Shown here: in pieces, positions 24,718 through 32,839 of the stretch
Layout: each line of letters opens with the position of its first letter
Numbering within the stretch: the first letter of the stretch is position 1
NCBI GenBank assembly: GCA_035295745.1
Contig: DATGIL010000098.1
Coordinates: 124,001-188,000 of the forward strand
Direction of reading: 5' to 3'
DNA: 64,000 bases
Origin: JAIQFL01 sp035295745
GTDB taxonomy: Bacteria; Acidobacteriota; Terriglobia; Bryobacterales; Bryobacteraceae
Notes under the pieces: model-generated
What the model saw: the letters and a program-made list of their open reading frames with translations, nothing else
Database searches by the model: none
Told to the model about the DNA's origin: nothing
Translations under genes and position numbers: made by a program

Positions 24718-25757
24718 CGGTATTCCACCAAGGGCCGGCCGCGTTTGTGAGAGACCACCGATCCAATGCGGAATGGGGTCTCTTTGAGGCGTGAAAGAAT
24801 CGACTCTGCACGTGCGGCGCCTCGCGCGGGAACGGCAAAGATCATGCCGGCTCCCAGGTTAAACGTCCGGCGAAAATCACCTTCGGGGATATTGCCTATT
24901 TTGCGCATCACATCAAAGATTGGAGGAATGGTCCAGGAGGAAGTGTCGATCGTGACGGCGAGCCCCTTTGGCAGCATGCGAGGAGTATTGTCGGTGATTC
25001 CGCCGCCGGTAATGTGGGCGGCGCCGCGGAGCAGTTTGGCTGCGATCAAAGCGCGCAGCGGCTTCAGGTAGCTGCGATGCGTAGCGAGCAGAATGTCCGC
25101 CAGGGCTGAGCCCACTTCGGGAAGAACTGTCTCCGGAGTATGACCCGCCACCTCGAATAGCAGCTTGCGCGCCAAGGAATATCCGTTGGTGTGGAGACCG
25201 TTGGAAGGCAGCGCCAGGAGTACGTCACCCGGGCGGATCGTCTTGCCAGTGAGCAACTCGGACCGCTCGGCGGCACCGACAATAAAGCCCGCCAGATCGT
25301 ACTCCGACTCTGAGTACATGCCGGGCATTTCGGCAGTCTCGCCACCGATCAGGGCGCAGCCGTTTTGCCGGCAGCCGCGTGCGATCCCAGAGACCACTGC
25401 CGCCGCGATATCGGCATGCAGTTTACCGACGGCGAAGTAGTCGAGGAAGAACAGCGGCAGAGCGCCTTGCACTGCTATGTCGTTGACACAATGATTCACC
25501 AAGTCTTCGCCGACGGTGTCGTGCCGGCCAGTCAGGAAGGCGACTTTGAGTTTGGTGCCGACGCCGTCGGCCGAACTCACCAGCACGGGCCTCCTGAATT
25601 TGGTGAGTTCGAAAGCCGCGCCAAAGCTGCCAATGTCGGTCAGCACCCCTTTGGTGAACGTCTGGCGCGCCAGCTTTTTGATCGACGAGACGGCGCGGTC
25701 GGCTTCATCGATATCGACACCTGCGTCCCGGTAGCGGAGCTGTTTTGGGGTGGGCAA
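24714..25757 (-). CDS. purM: Phosphoribosylformylglycinamidine cyclo-ligase (AIR synthetase)
   Basis: A 347-residue AIR synthetase for the fifth step of purine synthesis, which closes the imidazole ring with ATP. Signatures: YRDAGVDIDEADRAV at the N-terminus, LVSSADGVGTKLKVA, ALIGGETAEMPGMY, and AHITGGGITDNTPRMLP. Length fits the family. The purN gene follows with a 4-nt overlap. The upstream region is divergent towards the amidohydrolase operon. The N-terminal MPTPKQLRYRDAG start is typical. Confidence 0.96.
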   Translation of the reverse strand: MPTPKQLRYRDAGVDIDEADRAVSSIKKLARQTFTKGVLTDIGSFGAAFELTKFRRPVLVSSADGVGTKLKVAFLTGRHDTVGEDLVNHCVNDIAVQGALPLFFLDYFAVGKLHADIAAAVVSGIARGCRQNGCALIGGETAEMPGMYSESEYDLAGFIVGAAERSELLTGKTIRPGDVLLALPSNGLHTNGYSLARKLLFEVAGHTPETVLPEVGSALADILLATHRSYLKPLRALIAAKLLRGAAHITGGGITDNTPRMLPKGLAVTIDTSSWTIPPIFDVMRKIGNIPEGDFRRTFNLGAGMIFAVPARGAARAESILSRLKETPFRIGSVVSHKRGRPLVEYR

Positions 25758-25828
25758 ATTCCAGTATACGGTGCGCGGAACTCGGGATACGAGGTAACCT
25801 GCCGGTTCCAGGTTGCGCCCTATATCCG

Positions 25829-25859
25829 TTTACACGCCAAGTTTTGCGGGATATATAAT
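25829..25859 (+). promoter_or_regulatory. Sigma70-type promoter for the amidohydrolase operon
   Basis: TTTACA (25829-25834) and TATATA/TATAAT (25852-25857 or 25854-25859) are 17 or 19 nt apart in an AT-rich stretch just before ATG 25874. Only 14 nt separate the -10 from the ATG, so the predicted mRNA leader is about 8 nt or less. Confidence 0.6.
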
Positions 25860-25873
25860 ACGGCAATCAATTT

Positions 25874-27253
25874 ATGAAAAAACTTGTAACTGCGCTGCTC
25901 GTGGTTTGCGCATGCGCATTCGCCGAGACACCCTCGACGTTTGCCATTCGCAATGCCAAGATTGTGACGGTCAGCGGTCCGGTCATCGCCAAGGGAACAG
26001 TGGTGGTGCGGCACGGACTGATCGAAGCGGTCGGAGAAAATGTGCCCATACCCGCGGAGGCATGGGTAGTCGATGGCGAAGGAATGACAGTCTACCCCGG
26101 ACTGATCGATTCGCTGAGCACTGTAGGAATTCCGGGCGCGGCTCCGGCTGCGGCAACCGGGCGCGGCGGACGGGGCGCGGTAGCGGCCACCCCTGCGCCT
26201 ACGACCCCGGGCGCGATTGCGACCGTCACCGTGGAGCGGGCGCGCGGACCCGAAGACCGGCCGGCGACCACCAGTTGGTTAATCGCCGCGGATGAGATTC
26301 AAGCTTCCGATCGCCGCATTGAGACTGTGCGCGGCAGCGGAATCACCACCGCCGTCACATTCCCGACGCGCGGCATCTTCGGCGGGCAAGGTTCGATTAT
26401 CGATCTCGTTGCGGCCGAAAAGGCAGGTGAGATGGTGCTGGTTCCTTCCGTGGGGCAGTATATTTCCCTCTCCCGCGGCGGCGGCTTCGGAGGAGGGTTC
26501 CCGAGTTCTTTGATGGGCACGATCTCCTACATTCGCCAGATCTACCTGGACGCCGCACACTATCAACTCGTCAAGAACACTTACGCCAAGGATCCGCGCG
26601 GGATGGCACGGCCCGAGTACGATCGCGCGCTCGAGGGTGTACTCGATTCCAAGCGCATTCTGCTGCCTGCCAACCGCATGGTGGAGATGGACCGCATGTT
26701 GCGGTTCGCCGCCGAACTGAAGCAGTCGACGATTCTCTACGGGGCGCGGGAAGCGTATCGCCCCGAGGCTGCCGAGTTGTTGAAAAAATCCGGCACGCCC
26801 ATCCTGGTGAGCGTCCGATGGCCCGAGGCCCCACGAGATGCGAATCCGGAAGACGTCGACAGTTTCCGGACGCTCGAGACACGTGACAAGGCCGCGTCCG
26901 CGCCATCGGTGCTGCAGAAGGCCGGTGTTAAGTTCGCGCTGTATAGCGACGGGCTGGATGCGCCACGTGATATCCAGCGCGCAGTGAAGAAGGCGATCGA
27001 TGCCGGGCTCTCGCGCGAGGATGCGATTCGTGCGCTGACGCTTTCGCCAGCCGAGATTTACGGTGTGGCCGACCGGGTGGGCAGCATTGAGAAGGGCAAG
27101 ATCGCGAATCTGGTCGTCACCAAGGGCGAGTTGTTCGACGATCGCACCAAAATCGAAATGGTCTTCGTGGATGGCAAGAAGTACACGCCGGCGGCGGAAG
27201 CCCCAGCGGGCGGGCGCGGACCCGCAACGGAAGATCCGGGAGGGAATCAATGA
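25874..27253 (+). CDS. Amidohydrolase-fold protein, metal ligands missing (first of three)
   Basis: A 459-residue exported protein with a signal peptide (MKKLVTALLVVCACAFAE). It has the imidazolonepropionase-type amidohydrolase layout: N-terminal beta composite domain (FAIRNAKIVTVSGPVIAKGT), barrel region and C-terminal PAEIYGVADRVGSIEKGKIANLVVT. The HxH of strand 1 (normally GLIDxHxH) is replaced by PGLIDSLST, and the later Lys/His/His ligands are also not visible, so it is probably not a metal-dependent hydrolase. A Gly/Ala/Arg-rich insertion follows at about 90-115. The stop overlaps the next start by 4 nt (ATGA). It may act as a structural partner of the middle protein. Confidence 0.82.
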   Translation: MKKLVTALLVVCACAFAETPSTFAIRNAKIVTVSGPVIAKGTVVVRHGLIEAVGENVPIPAEAWVVDGEGMTVYPGLIDSLSTVGIPGAAPAAATGRGGRGAVAATPAPTTPGAIATVTVERARGPEDRPATTSWLIAADEIQASDRRIETVRGSGITTAVTFPTRGIFGGQGSIIDLVAAEKAGEMVLVPSVGQYISLSRGGGFGGGFPSSLMGTISYIRQIYLDAAHYQLVKNTYAKDPRGMARPEYDRALEGVLDSKRILLPANRMVEMDRMLRFAAELKQSTILYGAREAYRPEAAELLKKSGTPILVSVRWPEAPRDANPEDVDSFRTLETRDKAASAPSVLQKAGVKFALYSDGLDAPRDIQRAVKKAIDAGLSREDAIRALTLSPAEIYGVADRVGSIEKGKIANLVVTKGELFDDRTKIEMVFVDGKKYTPAAEAPAGGRGPATEDPGGNQ

Positions 27254-28617
27254 ATCGAGTGAAGATACTGCTGGCGGTGTGCATCGCGATTGCGCCCCTG
27301 AGCGCGGAGACCTACGTCATCAAGAACGCCACCGTCATGACGGTCAGCAAGGGGACGTTCAAAGGCTCAGTGGTGGTGAAGGATGGCAAAATCGCTGAAG
27401 TCGGGCAGACCGTGATAGAGCCTGCTGGTGCGACGGTCATCGACGGAACCGGCCAGTACTTGATCCCCGGCATCATCGACTGCCACTCGCACATTGCGGC
27501 GGATGGCGGCATTAATGAAGGCAGCGTGTCGGTATCGTCGATGGTGGACATACGCGATGTGCTCAACCCGGAAGATATCGCGATTTACCGCGCGTTGGCG
27601 GGTGGCGTGACGACTGCCAACATCTTGCACGGTTCGGCGAATTCGATCGGCGGCTGTACGCTGCCGATCAAGATGCGCTGGGGCAAGGATGCGCAGTCGA
27701 TGATCTTCGAAGGCGCCACTCCCGGAATCAAGTTCGCGCTGGGAGAGAATCCCAAACGCGCGGGGAATCCGGTGGGGGGCGGCCGCGGCGGCGCGGCCAC
27801 GGTGCAGGCGCGCTATCCCGCCACCCGCATGGGCGTGGAAGACACGATTCGCGAAGCATTCAACGAAGCTAAGGCGTACAAAGCGGAGTGGGACGACTAC
27901 AACGCCAAAGTGGCCCGCGGCGAACACCCCATTCCTCCGCGTAAGGATCTGAAACTCGAGCCGCTCAAGGAGGTGCTCGAAGGAAAGCGCTACGTTCACT
28001 CGCACTGCTACCGCGCGGACGAGATCCTGATGCTGCTTCGCATCGCAGACGATTACGGTTTCAAGGTGCGCACCTTCCAGCACGTTCTGGAAGGGTACAA
28101 GGTGGCGAAGGAGATCGCGGCTCATGGCGCGGGCGCGTCCACCTTCAGCGACTGGTGGTCGTTCAAGGTAGAGGCTTACGATGCCATTCCGTACAACGCC
28201 GCCATCATGACGAAGAAAGGCGTGGTAGTCAGCCTGAACAGCGATGATGCGGAGCTGATGCGGCATCTGAATAGCGAAGCCGGCAAGGCGATGAAGTATG
28301 GCGGAATGAGCGAGACAGAAGCACTCGCGATGGTCACACTGAATCCGGCGAAACAGTTGGGTATTGAAAATCGCGTCGGCTCGATTGAAGTGGGCAAGGA
28401 CGCGGATCTGGTGCTCTACGACAAGTTCCCGCTCAGCGACTACGCCAAGGTGCAAAAGGTGCTGATTGACGGGACGATCTACTTCGACCGCGACAAAGAA
28501 GTGAGTGGCCGCGCCCTGAAGCAGGCGGAGAAGCAGAAGCTGATCGATAAAGAGAAGCAGAATCAGCAACGCCAGCCAGGCCGCGGAGGCCGCGCAGGGC
28601 AGGGAGGGCAACAGTGA
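27250..28617 (+). CDS. Amidohydrolase (imidazolonepropionase-like), complete metal site
   Basis: A 455-residue exported amidohydrolase with signal peptide MNRVKILLAVCIAIAPLSAE. The metal site is complete: IIDCHSHIA (HxH), YVHSHCYRAD, FQHVLEGYK and the active-site Asp in SLNSDDAELMRHL, followed by the ATLNPA-like motif VTLNPAKQLGIENRVGSIEVGKDADLVLYD. The C-terminus is a low-complexity Lys/Gln then Gly/Arg tail. It should hydrolyse a C-N bond in a cyclic or acyl substrate in the periplasm. Overlaps of 4 nt on both sides couple it to its two degenerate relatives. Confidence 0.88.
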   Translation: MNRVKILLAVCIAIAPLSAETYVIKNATVMTVSKGTFKGSVVVKDGKIAEVGQTVIEPAGATVIDGTGQYLIPGIIDCHSHIAADGGINEGSVSVSSMVDIRDVLNPEDIAIYRALAGGVTTANILHGSANSIGGCTLPIKMRWGKDAQSMIFEGATPGIKFALGENPKRAGNPVGGGRGGAATVQARYPATRMGVEDTIREAFNEAKAYKAEWDDYNAKVARGEHPIPPRKDLKLEPLKEVLEGKRYVHSHCYRADEILMLLRIADDYGFKVRTFQHVLEGYKVAKEIAAHGAGASTFSDWWSFKVEAYDAIPYNAAIMTKKGVVVSLNSDDAELMRHLNSEAGKAMKYGGMSETEALAMVTLNPAKQLGIENRVGSIEVGKDADLVLYDKFPLSDYAKVQKVLIDGTIYFDRDKEVSGRALKQAEKQKLIDKEKQNQQRQPGRGGRAGQGGQQ

Positions 28618-29963
28618 AACTACTCGGAATATTGGCAGGATGCGCAATTTTGGCGGCAGCCGCCTCGAACGATCCCGTTTTGATTCGCAATGCCGATGTA
28701 TATCCGGTGACGGGCGCGCCGATTAAAGGAACCTCCGTTCTCATTCAGGACGGCAAGATCGCCGATATCGGGGCCAAGATCGTTGCCGGCAAGAACGTGC
28801 ATGTGATCGAGGGGAAGGGACTACGGGTGTATCCCGGCATGCTCGACTCAGGCACGGAACTCGGGCTCGCCGAAATCAGCGCGGTGCGGGAGACGGTGGA
28901 CACAGGCGAGTTGGGCGAGTTCATGCCGCAACTCCGGGCACTGGTCGCGGTCAATCCGGAGAGCGAGCATTTTCCGGTGGTGCGCGTGAATGGCATCACC
29001 AGCGTGATGACGTTTCCGTCGTCGGGCGGAGGAGGCGGTGGCGGCGGTCGTTTCGGCGGCGGCGAACGGCAGATGATTTCGGGACAGGCCGCGCTGATTC
29101 ACACCGACGGATGGACGTGGGAAGAGATGGAGATCAATCGCTCGGCGGCGATGCACCTGATTTTCCCGGCGATCGCGGGGCGTGGAGGGCGCGGGGGCGG
29201 CGGACCGGCTCCCGACAGCGTGCTTGAGATATTCGGCAACGCGGCGGGCGCCGGGACTTATACTGCCGCACGCCGGGCCTACGAGCAGCAGATCGCGAAG
29301 CTCAGCGAGTTCTTTGACGATGCGCGTAAGTATCAGAAAGCCCGCGCCGCCAATGAGCCTGGTTTCCGCCGCGATCTGAAGTTCGAAGCCATGATTCCGG
29401 TGTTGGATCGTAAGGTGCCAGTGGCGGTGTCGGCAGGCCGTGCAAGCACCATTCACGATGCGATTGCGTTCGCGGAGAAGCAGAACATCAAGATCGTCAT
29501 TTTGCAGCCCCGCGAACTGGGTAAGGCGGCTGCGGAGTTGAAGGCCAAGAACATCCCGGTGGTCTTGGGCCGCGTCCTGGCTCTGCCGGAGACCGAGGAC
29601 AGCCCTTACGACGAGGCCTTCACGCTTCCCGCGGAGGCTTACAAGGCGGGTGTGAAGTTCGCCTTCGGCACCTTCAACAACGAGTTCGTCAGGAACTTGC
29701 CCTACCAGGCAGCAACCGCAGTCGGCTTTGGACTGCCTTATGAGGAGGCGCTGAAAGCGGTCACCATCAATCCGGCCGAGATCTGGGGCGTCAGCGACAA
29801 GGTCGGCTCGGTTGAAAAGGGTAAATTGGCCGACCTGATGGTTACGGACGGAGATCCGCTCGAAATCCAAACCCAGGTCAAATATCTTTATATTAAGGGT
29901 AAGGAAGTCCCGCTCACCAATAAGCAGACACGTTTAGCCGAGAAGTATATGGGCCGTCAATAA
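28614..29963 (+). CDS. Amidohydrolase-fold protein, metal ligands missing (third of three)
   Basis: A 449-residue exported protein; GTG 28614 overlaps the previous stop by 4 nt, and the signal peptide is KLLGILAGCAILAAAASN. It has the same fold marks (VLIRNADVYPVTGAPIKG; ITINPAEIWGVSDKVGSVEKGKLADLMVT), but the HxH motif is replaced by PGMLDSGTELG and the other His ligands are missing. Glycine-rich insertions lie at about 138-150 and 190-200. Like the first protein it looks catalytically inactive. An intergenic 13-bp hairpin follows directly. Confidence 0.82.
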   Translation: MKLLGILAGCAILAAAASNDPVLIRNADVYPVTGAPIKGTSVLIQDGKIADIGAKIVAGKNVHVIEGKGLRVYPGMLDSGTELGLAEISAVRETVDTGELGEFMPQLRALVAVNPESEHFPVVRVNGITSVMTFPSSGGGGGGGGRFGGGERQMISGQAALIHTDGWTWEEMEINRSAAMHLIFPAIAGRGGRGGGGPAPDSVLEIFGNAAGAGTYTAARRAYEQQIAKLSEFFDDARKYQKARAANEPGFRRDLKFEAMIPVLDRKVPVAVSAGRASTIHDAIAFAEKQNIKIVILQPRELGKAAAELKAKNIPVVLGRVLALPETEDSPYDEAFTLPAEAYKAGVKFAFGTFNNEFVRNLPYQAATAVGFGLPYEEALKAVTINPAEIWGVSDKVGSVEKGKLADLMVTDGDPLEIQTQVKYLYIKGKEVPLTNKQTRLAEKYMGRQ

Positions 29964-29972
29964 GCCGGGCCG

Positions 29973-30006
29973 CCGGTAGCACGGGTATACTTGCCCGTGC
30001 TACCGG
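29973..30006. terminator. 13-bp hairpin between two convergent genes
   Basis: The arms CCGGTAGCACGGG (29973-29985) and CCCGTGCTACCGG (29994-30006) form a perfect 13-bp stem with an 8-nt loop. It starts 9 nt after the stop of the third amidohydrolase and ends at the stop codon of the convergent GHMP kinase gene. There is no T-run on either side, so it is a candidate bidirectional terminator or a REP-like repeat and not a classical intrinsic terminator. Confidence 0.55.
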
Positions 30007-31002
30007 TTACACCACAATCTTCGGAACAACAACCTCCACTCCAATCCGCTTCATCCGCTCCCGCAGCCGCTCCAACATATCCTGATCGTCGTACGTACCC
30101 ACGATGGCTCCGCCCGAACCCGCGAAATTCGACGTGGCGCCGACTTCCCGGGCAGCGTGGACCATCTCCAGGTTTCCTTTGTCAATCTGATAGATACGCG
30201 CCCGCAAGTCGAAATTGGCATTGATAAGTTCGCCCAGCTTTTGATAGTTGCGGGTGAGAAGGCACTCCCGGCCTTGCTCCGCGTAACTAGCCCAGATGGT
30301 CATAGCCTCGACGACATCAGGGTCTCCCCGATGCCACCGCTCTCGCAAGTTGCCATGAAAGACTTCTGTACCTTCACTGAGGGACGTTCTACACGCCACA
30401 TAGACTTTGGGCAAGCATCCGGGATCGAGACGTTGGTACTCGCCGTAACCACGTGAGGTCATCAGGTCTCGTGAAAAATCCATGTACACTACGCCTTGAT
30501 AGGCCTGAATGACACGGTCCTGCAGTCCGGCGGGGACGTTCAACTCACGTGTCTCGGTCTCCAGCACCAGATTTGCCTGAACGGGGAGCGGGATTTCAAT
30601 ACCATAGTATTGACATAGGGCGCGGAGGGATGCGGTGATGATCGCGCTGGAACCGCCTAAACCCAATCGTTGCGGGATGTTGGATTCGTACTCCAGGGTG
30701 AAGTTACGCTCTTCTAATTCAATAGAATTCTTTCGGCAGTAATCGATCAAGCGGACGATCAATGCCTGGATGATGCGAAAGCCTCCGTAATATCCGCGCC
30801 ATCGGGTAATCCTGTATAGGTCATCGAGGTTTTCGAAGATCGGAAGATCGTTTTTGGACGGCTTGATCTCGAGGCGACCGCTGGGATAAAGAAGGACACG
30901 TGCGCGGAAGTTCGACATGGCGAAGGAAATTGTCTTGCCAAAATACCCATCACTTGGGTTTCCCAGTAGTCCTGCGCGCGCATAACCGTAAGTTTCGATC
31001 AT
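30007..31002 (-). CDS. GHMP kinase, glucuronokinase-like
   Basis: A 331-residue sugar kinase of the GHMP family. The N-terminus YGYARAGLLGNPSDGYFGKT closely follows plant glucuronokinase (ARxGLLGNPSDxYFG). The GHMP ATP motif is IPQRLGLGGSSAIITASL and the C-terminal motif is SNFAGSGGAIVGTY. These enzymes phosphorylate D-glucuronate or related sugars at C1. Substrate assignment is by similarity of the N-terminus only; other GHMP sugar kinases remain possible. The ATG overlaps the dtd stop by 4 nt, so the two genes are coupled. Confidence 0.82.
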   Translation of the reverse strand: MIETYGYARAGLLGNPSDGYFGKTISFAMSNFRARVLLYPSGRLEIKPSKNDLPIFENLDDLYRITRWRGYYGGFRIIQALIVRLIDYCRKNSIELEERNFTLEYESNIPQRLGLGGSSAIITASLRALCQYYGIEIPLPVQANLVLETETRELNVPAGLQDRVIQAYQGVVYMDFSRDLMTSRGYGEYQRLDPGCLPKVYVACRTSLSEGTEVFHGNLRERWHRGDPDVVEAMTIWASYAEQGRECLLTRNYQKLGELINANFDLRARIYQIDKGNLEMVHAAREVGATSNFAGSGGAIVGTYDDQDMLERLRERMKRIGVEVVVPKIVV

Positions 31003-31454
31003 TTTCTACTCCGGTCCGCCGAGTCAATTAGAATCGTCACCGGGCCTTGGTTGACGATGTGGACCTGCATTGCCGCCTGAAAAACCCCGGTTTGGACGGG
31101 AACGGGACCACGGACTGCGGACTCTACAAAGTAATTGTAAAGCGCTTTGGCCTGATCGGGCGGAGCTGCCTGGTCGAAACTGGGCCGGCGTCCTTTGCGG
31201 CAATCCCCATAAAGTGTAAATTGCGAAATGATCAGCAGGCTTCCTCCTGCTTCCTGTATGCTGCGATTCATTTTGCCGGCGTCGTCGGGAAATATACGGA
31301 TCCCGAGTAGTTTGTCGAGGAGATAGTCCGCATCTGCGGGAGTATCCGACTTCGAAATACCCAGAAAGACAAGCAATCCCGTGTGGATGGAACCCACCAC
31401 CGACTGCTCTACTACAACTGATGCTTCTGTGACCCTTTGAAGTACTAGTCGCAT
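30999..31454 (-). CDS. dtd: D-aminoacyl-tRNA deacylase
   Basis: A 151-residue DTD. It starts MRLVLQRVTEASVVVEQSVVG and holds both family motifs: SQFTLYGDCRKGRRPSF and the cross-subunit NQGPVTIL (Gly-cisPro). The enzyme removes D-amino acids wrongly loaded on tRNA and acts as a dimer in the cytoplasm. It overlaps the GHMP kinase gene by 4 nt and lies divergent from the 89-residue ORF at 31522. Confidence 0.95.
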   Translation of the reverse strand: MRLVLQRVTEASVVVEQSVVGSIHTGLLVFLGISKSDTPADADYLLDKLLGIRIFPDDAGKMNRSIQEAGGSLLIISQFTLYGDCRKGRRPSFDQAAPPDQAKALYNYFVESAVRGPVPVQTGVFQAAMQVHIVNQGPVTILIDSADRSRK

Positions 31455-31521
31455 AACTTTTAGTCATTGGCAGCTATTAATTCTGACATACCTATGATAT
31501 AGTGTCTGCGAAGGTGAACCA

Positions 31522-31791
31522 ATGGCACGAGCCAAGACAGTTGAGGATTCCGCCATTCTAGAGATGGCGCTGGTGGGATATCAAATTCAACTAGACAAGA
31601 TCGAAACGAAGATTCATGAGATCCAGTCTTTGTTGAAAGGTAAACGAACCACTTCTGGGCCGGTAGTAGGGGAGAAGCCAAAGACAGGGAGCCGGAACCT
31701 GAGCGACGCCGCGCGAGATCGGATTGCAGCAGCGCAACGGAAACGCTGGGCTGAACACCGCCGAATGAAAGCGCAGGCAGCTAAGGCGTAG
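31522..31791 (+). CDS. Small basic hypothetical protein, 89 aa
   Basis: An 89-residue protein with helical N-terminal half (VEDSAILEMALVGYQIQLDK, IETKIHEIQSLLKGK) and a basic C-terminal segment LSDAARDRIAAAQRKRWAEH, a pattern seen in many small acidobacterial proteins and resembling nucleic-acid binding tails. AAGGTGA lies 5 nt upstream of the ATG, supporting the start. The coiled-coil-like front suggests dimerisation. No function is assigned. Confidence 0.75.
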   Translation: MARAKTVEDSAILEMALVGYQIQLDKIETKIHEIQSLLKGKRTTSGPVVGEKPKTGSRNLSDAARDRIAAAQRKRWAEHRRMKAQAAKA

Positions 31792-31922
31792 CTTCGATCC
31801 CACCCACGCCATTCTGAAGAATCCTTCGCTCGGCCAAACCGATAACCTTCTCCCGCTGACTGCTTCGTGAGGCCTGTGGCATCGCTAATGCGGTGTTTCG
31901 GCCGGTGCTAAGATGTGTACGC

Positions 31923-32342
31923 ATGGGGGATCTGAGCCGCATTGGGGTGGCAATCGATACGGACTTGCTGGCGAAGTTCGACCGATTGATCGAACAACGC
32001 GGCTATACCAACCGTTCCGAAGCCTTTCGGGACTTGATTCGCGATGAACTGGTCGAAAAGAATTGGGAGTCACCGGAGAGCCAGGTAGTCGGAACCGTTA
32101 CTCTGGTGTACGACCATCATGTCCGACTGCTAAGCGAACGGCTGACAGACATCCAGCACGATTTCCATCAATGCATCCTGTCTACTTTGCATGTGCATCT
32201 GGATCACGACCATTGTCTGGAAGTGTTGGTGGTGCGGGGTAGAGCCAGCGAAGTGCGCCGGGTGGCGGATGTTTTGATCAGCACCAAAGGCGTCAAACAC
32301 GGGCGACTGACCATTACTACCAGCGGGATGGAACTGAAGTGA
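31923..32342 (+). CDS. nikR: Nickel-responsive regulator
   Basis: A 139-residue NikR-type repressor; ATG 31923 gives the normal N-terminus (MGDLSRIGVAIDTDLLAKFD). Residues 1-48 form the ribbon-helix-helix DNA-binding domain (RLIEQRGYTNRSEAFRDLIR). The rest is the ACT-like metal domain with His79, His90, His92 and Cys98, the same spacing as the E. coli nickel ligands His76, His87, His89 and Cys95. It represses nickel uptake when nickel binds; no nickel transporter is in the window. The stop overlaps the GTG start of acpS by 4 nt. Confidence 0.92.
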   Translation: MGDLSRIGVAIDTDLLAKFDRLIEQRGYTNRSEAFRDLIRDELVEKNWESPESQVVGTVTLVYDHHVRLLSERLTDIQHDFHQCILSTLHVHLDHDHCLEVLVVRGRASEVRRVADVLISTKGVKHGRLTITTSGMELK

Positions 32343-32716
32343 TCGTAGGCACTGGCGTTGACTTGGCGGAGGTCCCACGCATTCGCGCGTCCATCGAAAG
32401 GTTTGGCAACCGTTTCGTCTCGCGGATCTACACCCCAGCGGAGATTGCCTATGTAGAGCGCAAGGCCAATCGCTACGAGCGCTACGCCGCGCGATTTGCG
32501 GCCAAGGAAGCGGGTATGAAGGCGATCGGAACCGGTTGGAAGCGTGGGGTGACGTGGCAGGATTTCGAAGTCGCCAATCTGCCTTCGGGAAAGCCCACTC
32601 TACGATTCCACGGGGTCGCCGCGGCTATCGCGGCGAAACTGGGTGTACGGAATGTCTCGCTTTCGCTGACACACACGGCGGAACTGGGGATGGCTCACGT
32701 GATTCTGGAAGACTGA
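32339..32716 (+). CDS. acpS: Holo-[acyl-carrier-protein] synthase
   Basis: A 125-residue AcpS that transfers 4'-phosphopantetheine from CoA to acyl carrier protein. Signatures: IVGTGVDLAEVPRI (Mg-binding Asp), RYAARFAAKEAGMKAIGTG (Glu ligand and Lys) and NVSLSLTHTAELGMAHVI. The start is GTG 32339 within the nikR stop (GTGA). Length fits the family. The coupling to nikR is unexpected functionally, but the order suggests one transcript. Confidence 0.95.
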   Translation: MIVGTGVDLAEVPRIRASIERFGNRFVSRIYTPAEIAYVERKANRYERYAARFAAKEAGMKAIGTGWKRGVTWQDFEVANLPSGKPTLRFHGVAAAIAAKLGVRNVSLSLTHTAELGMAHVILED

Positions 32717-32839
32717 AAGCGGGTTGAAAGGATTGGCAGCTGCCGCGCCATGGGAACCCAAAATGAAAGATGGCCCTACGCGGACCGACAAGTTCGACAT
32801 CCATGGCGAGGCTGGAGCCCCAACCCCTGCTTTCAAAGT

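Noticed and set aside
26279..28647. Long minus-strand ORFs of 323 and 426 aa
   Set aside because: Antisense to the amidohydrolase operon, which has signal peptides, 4-nt overlaps and a promoter.
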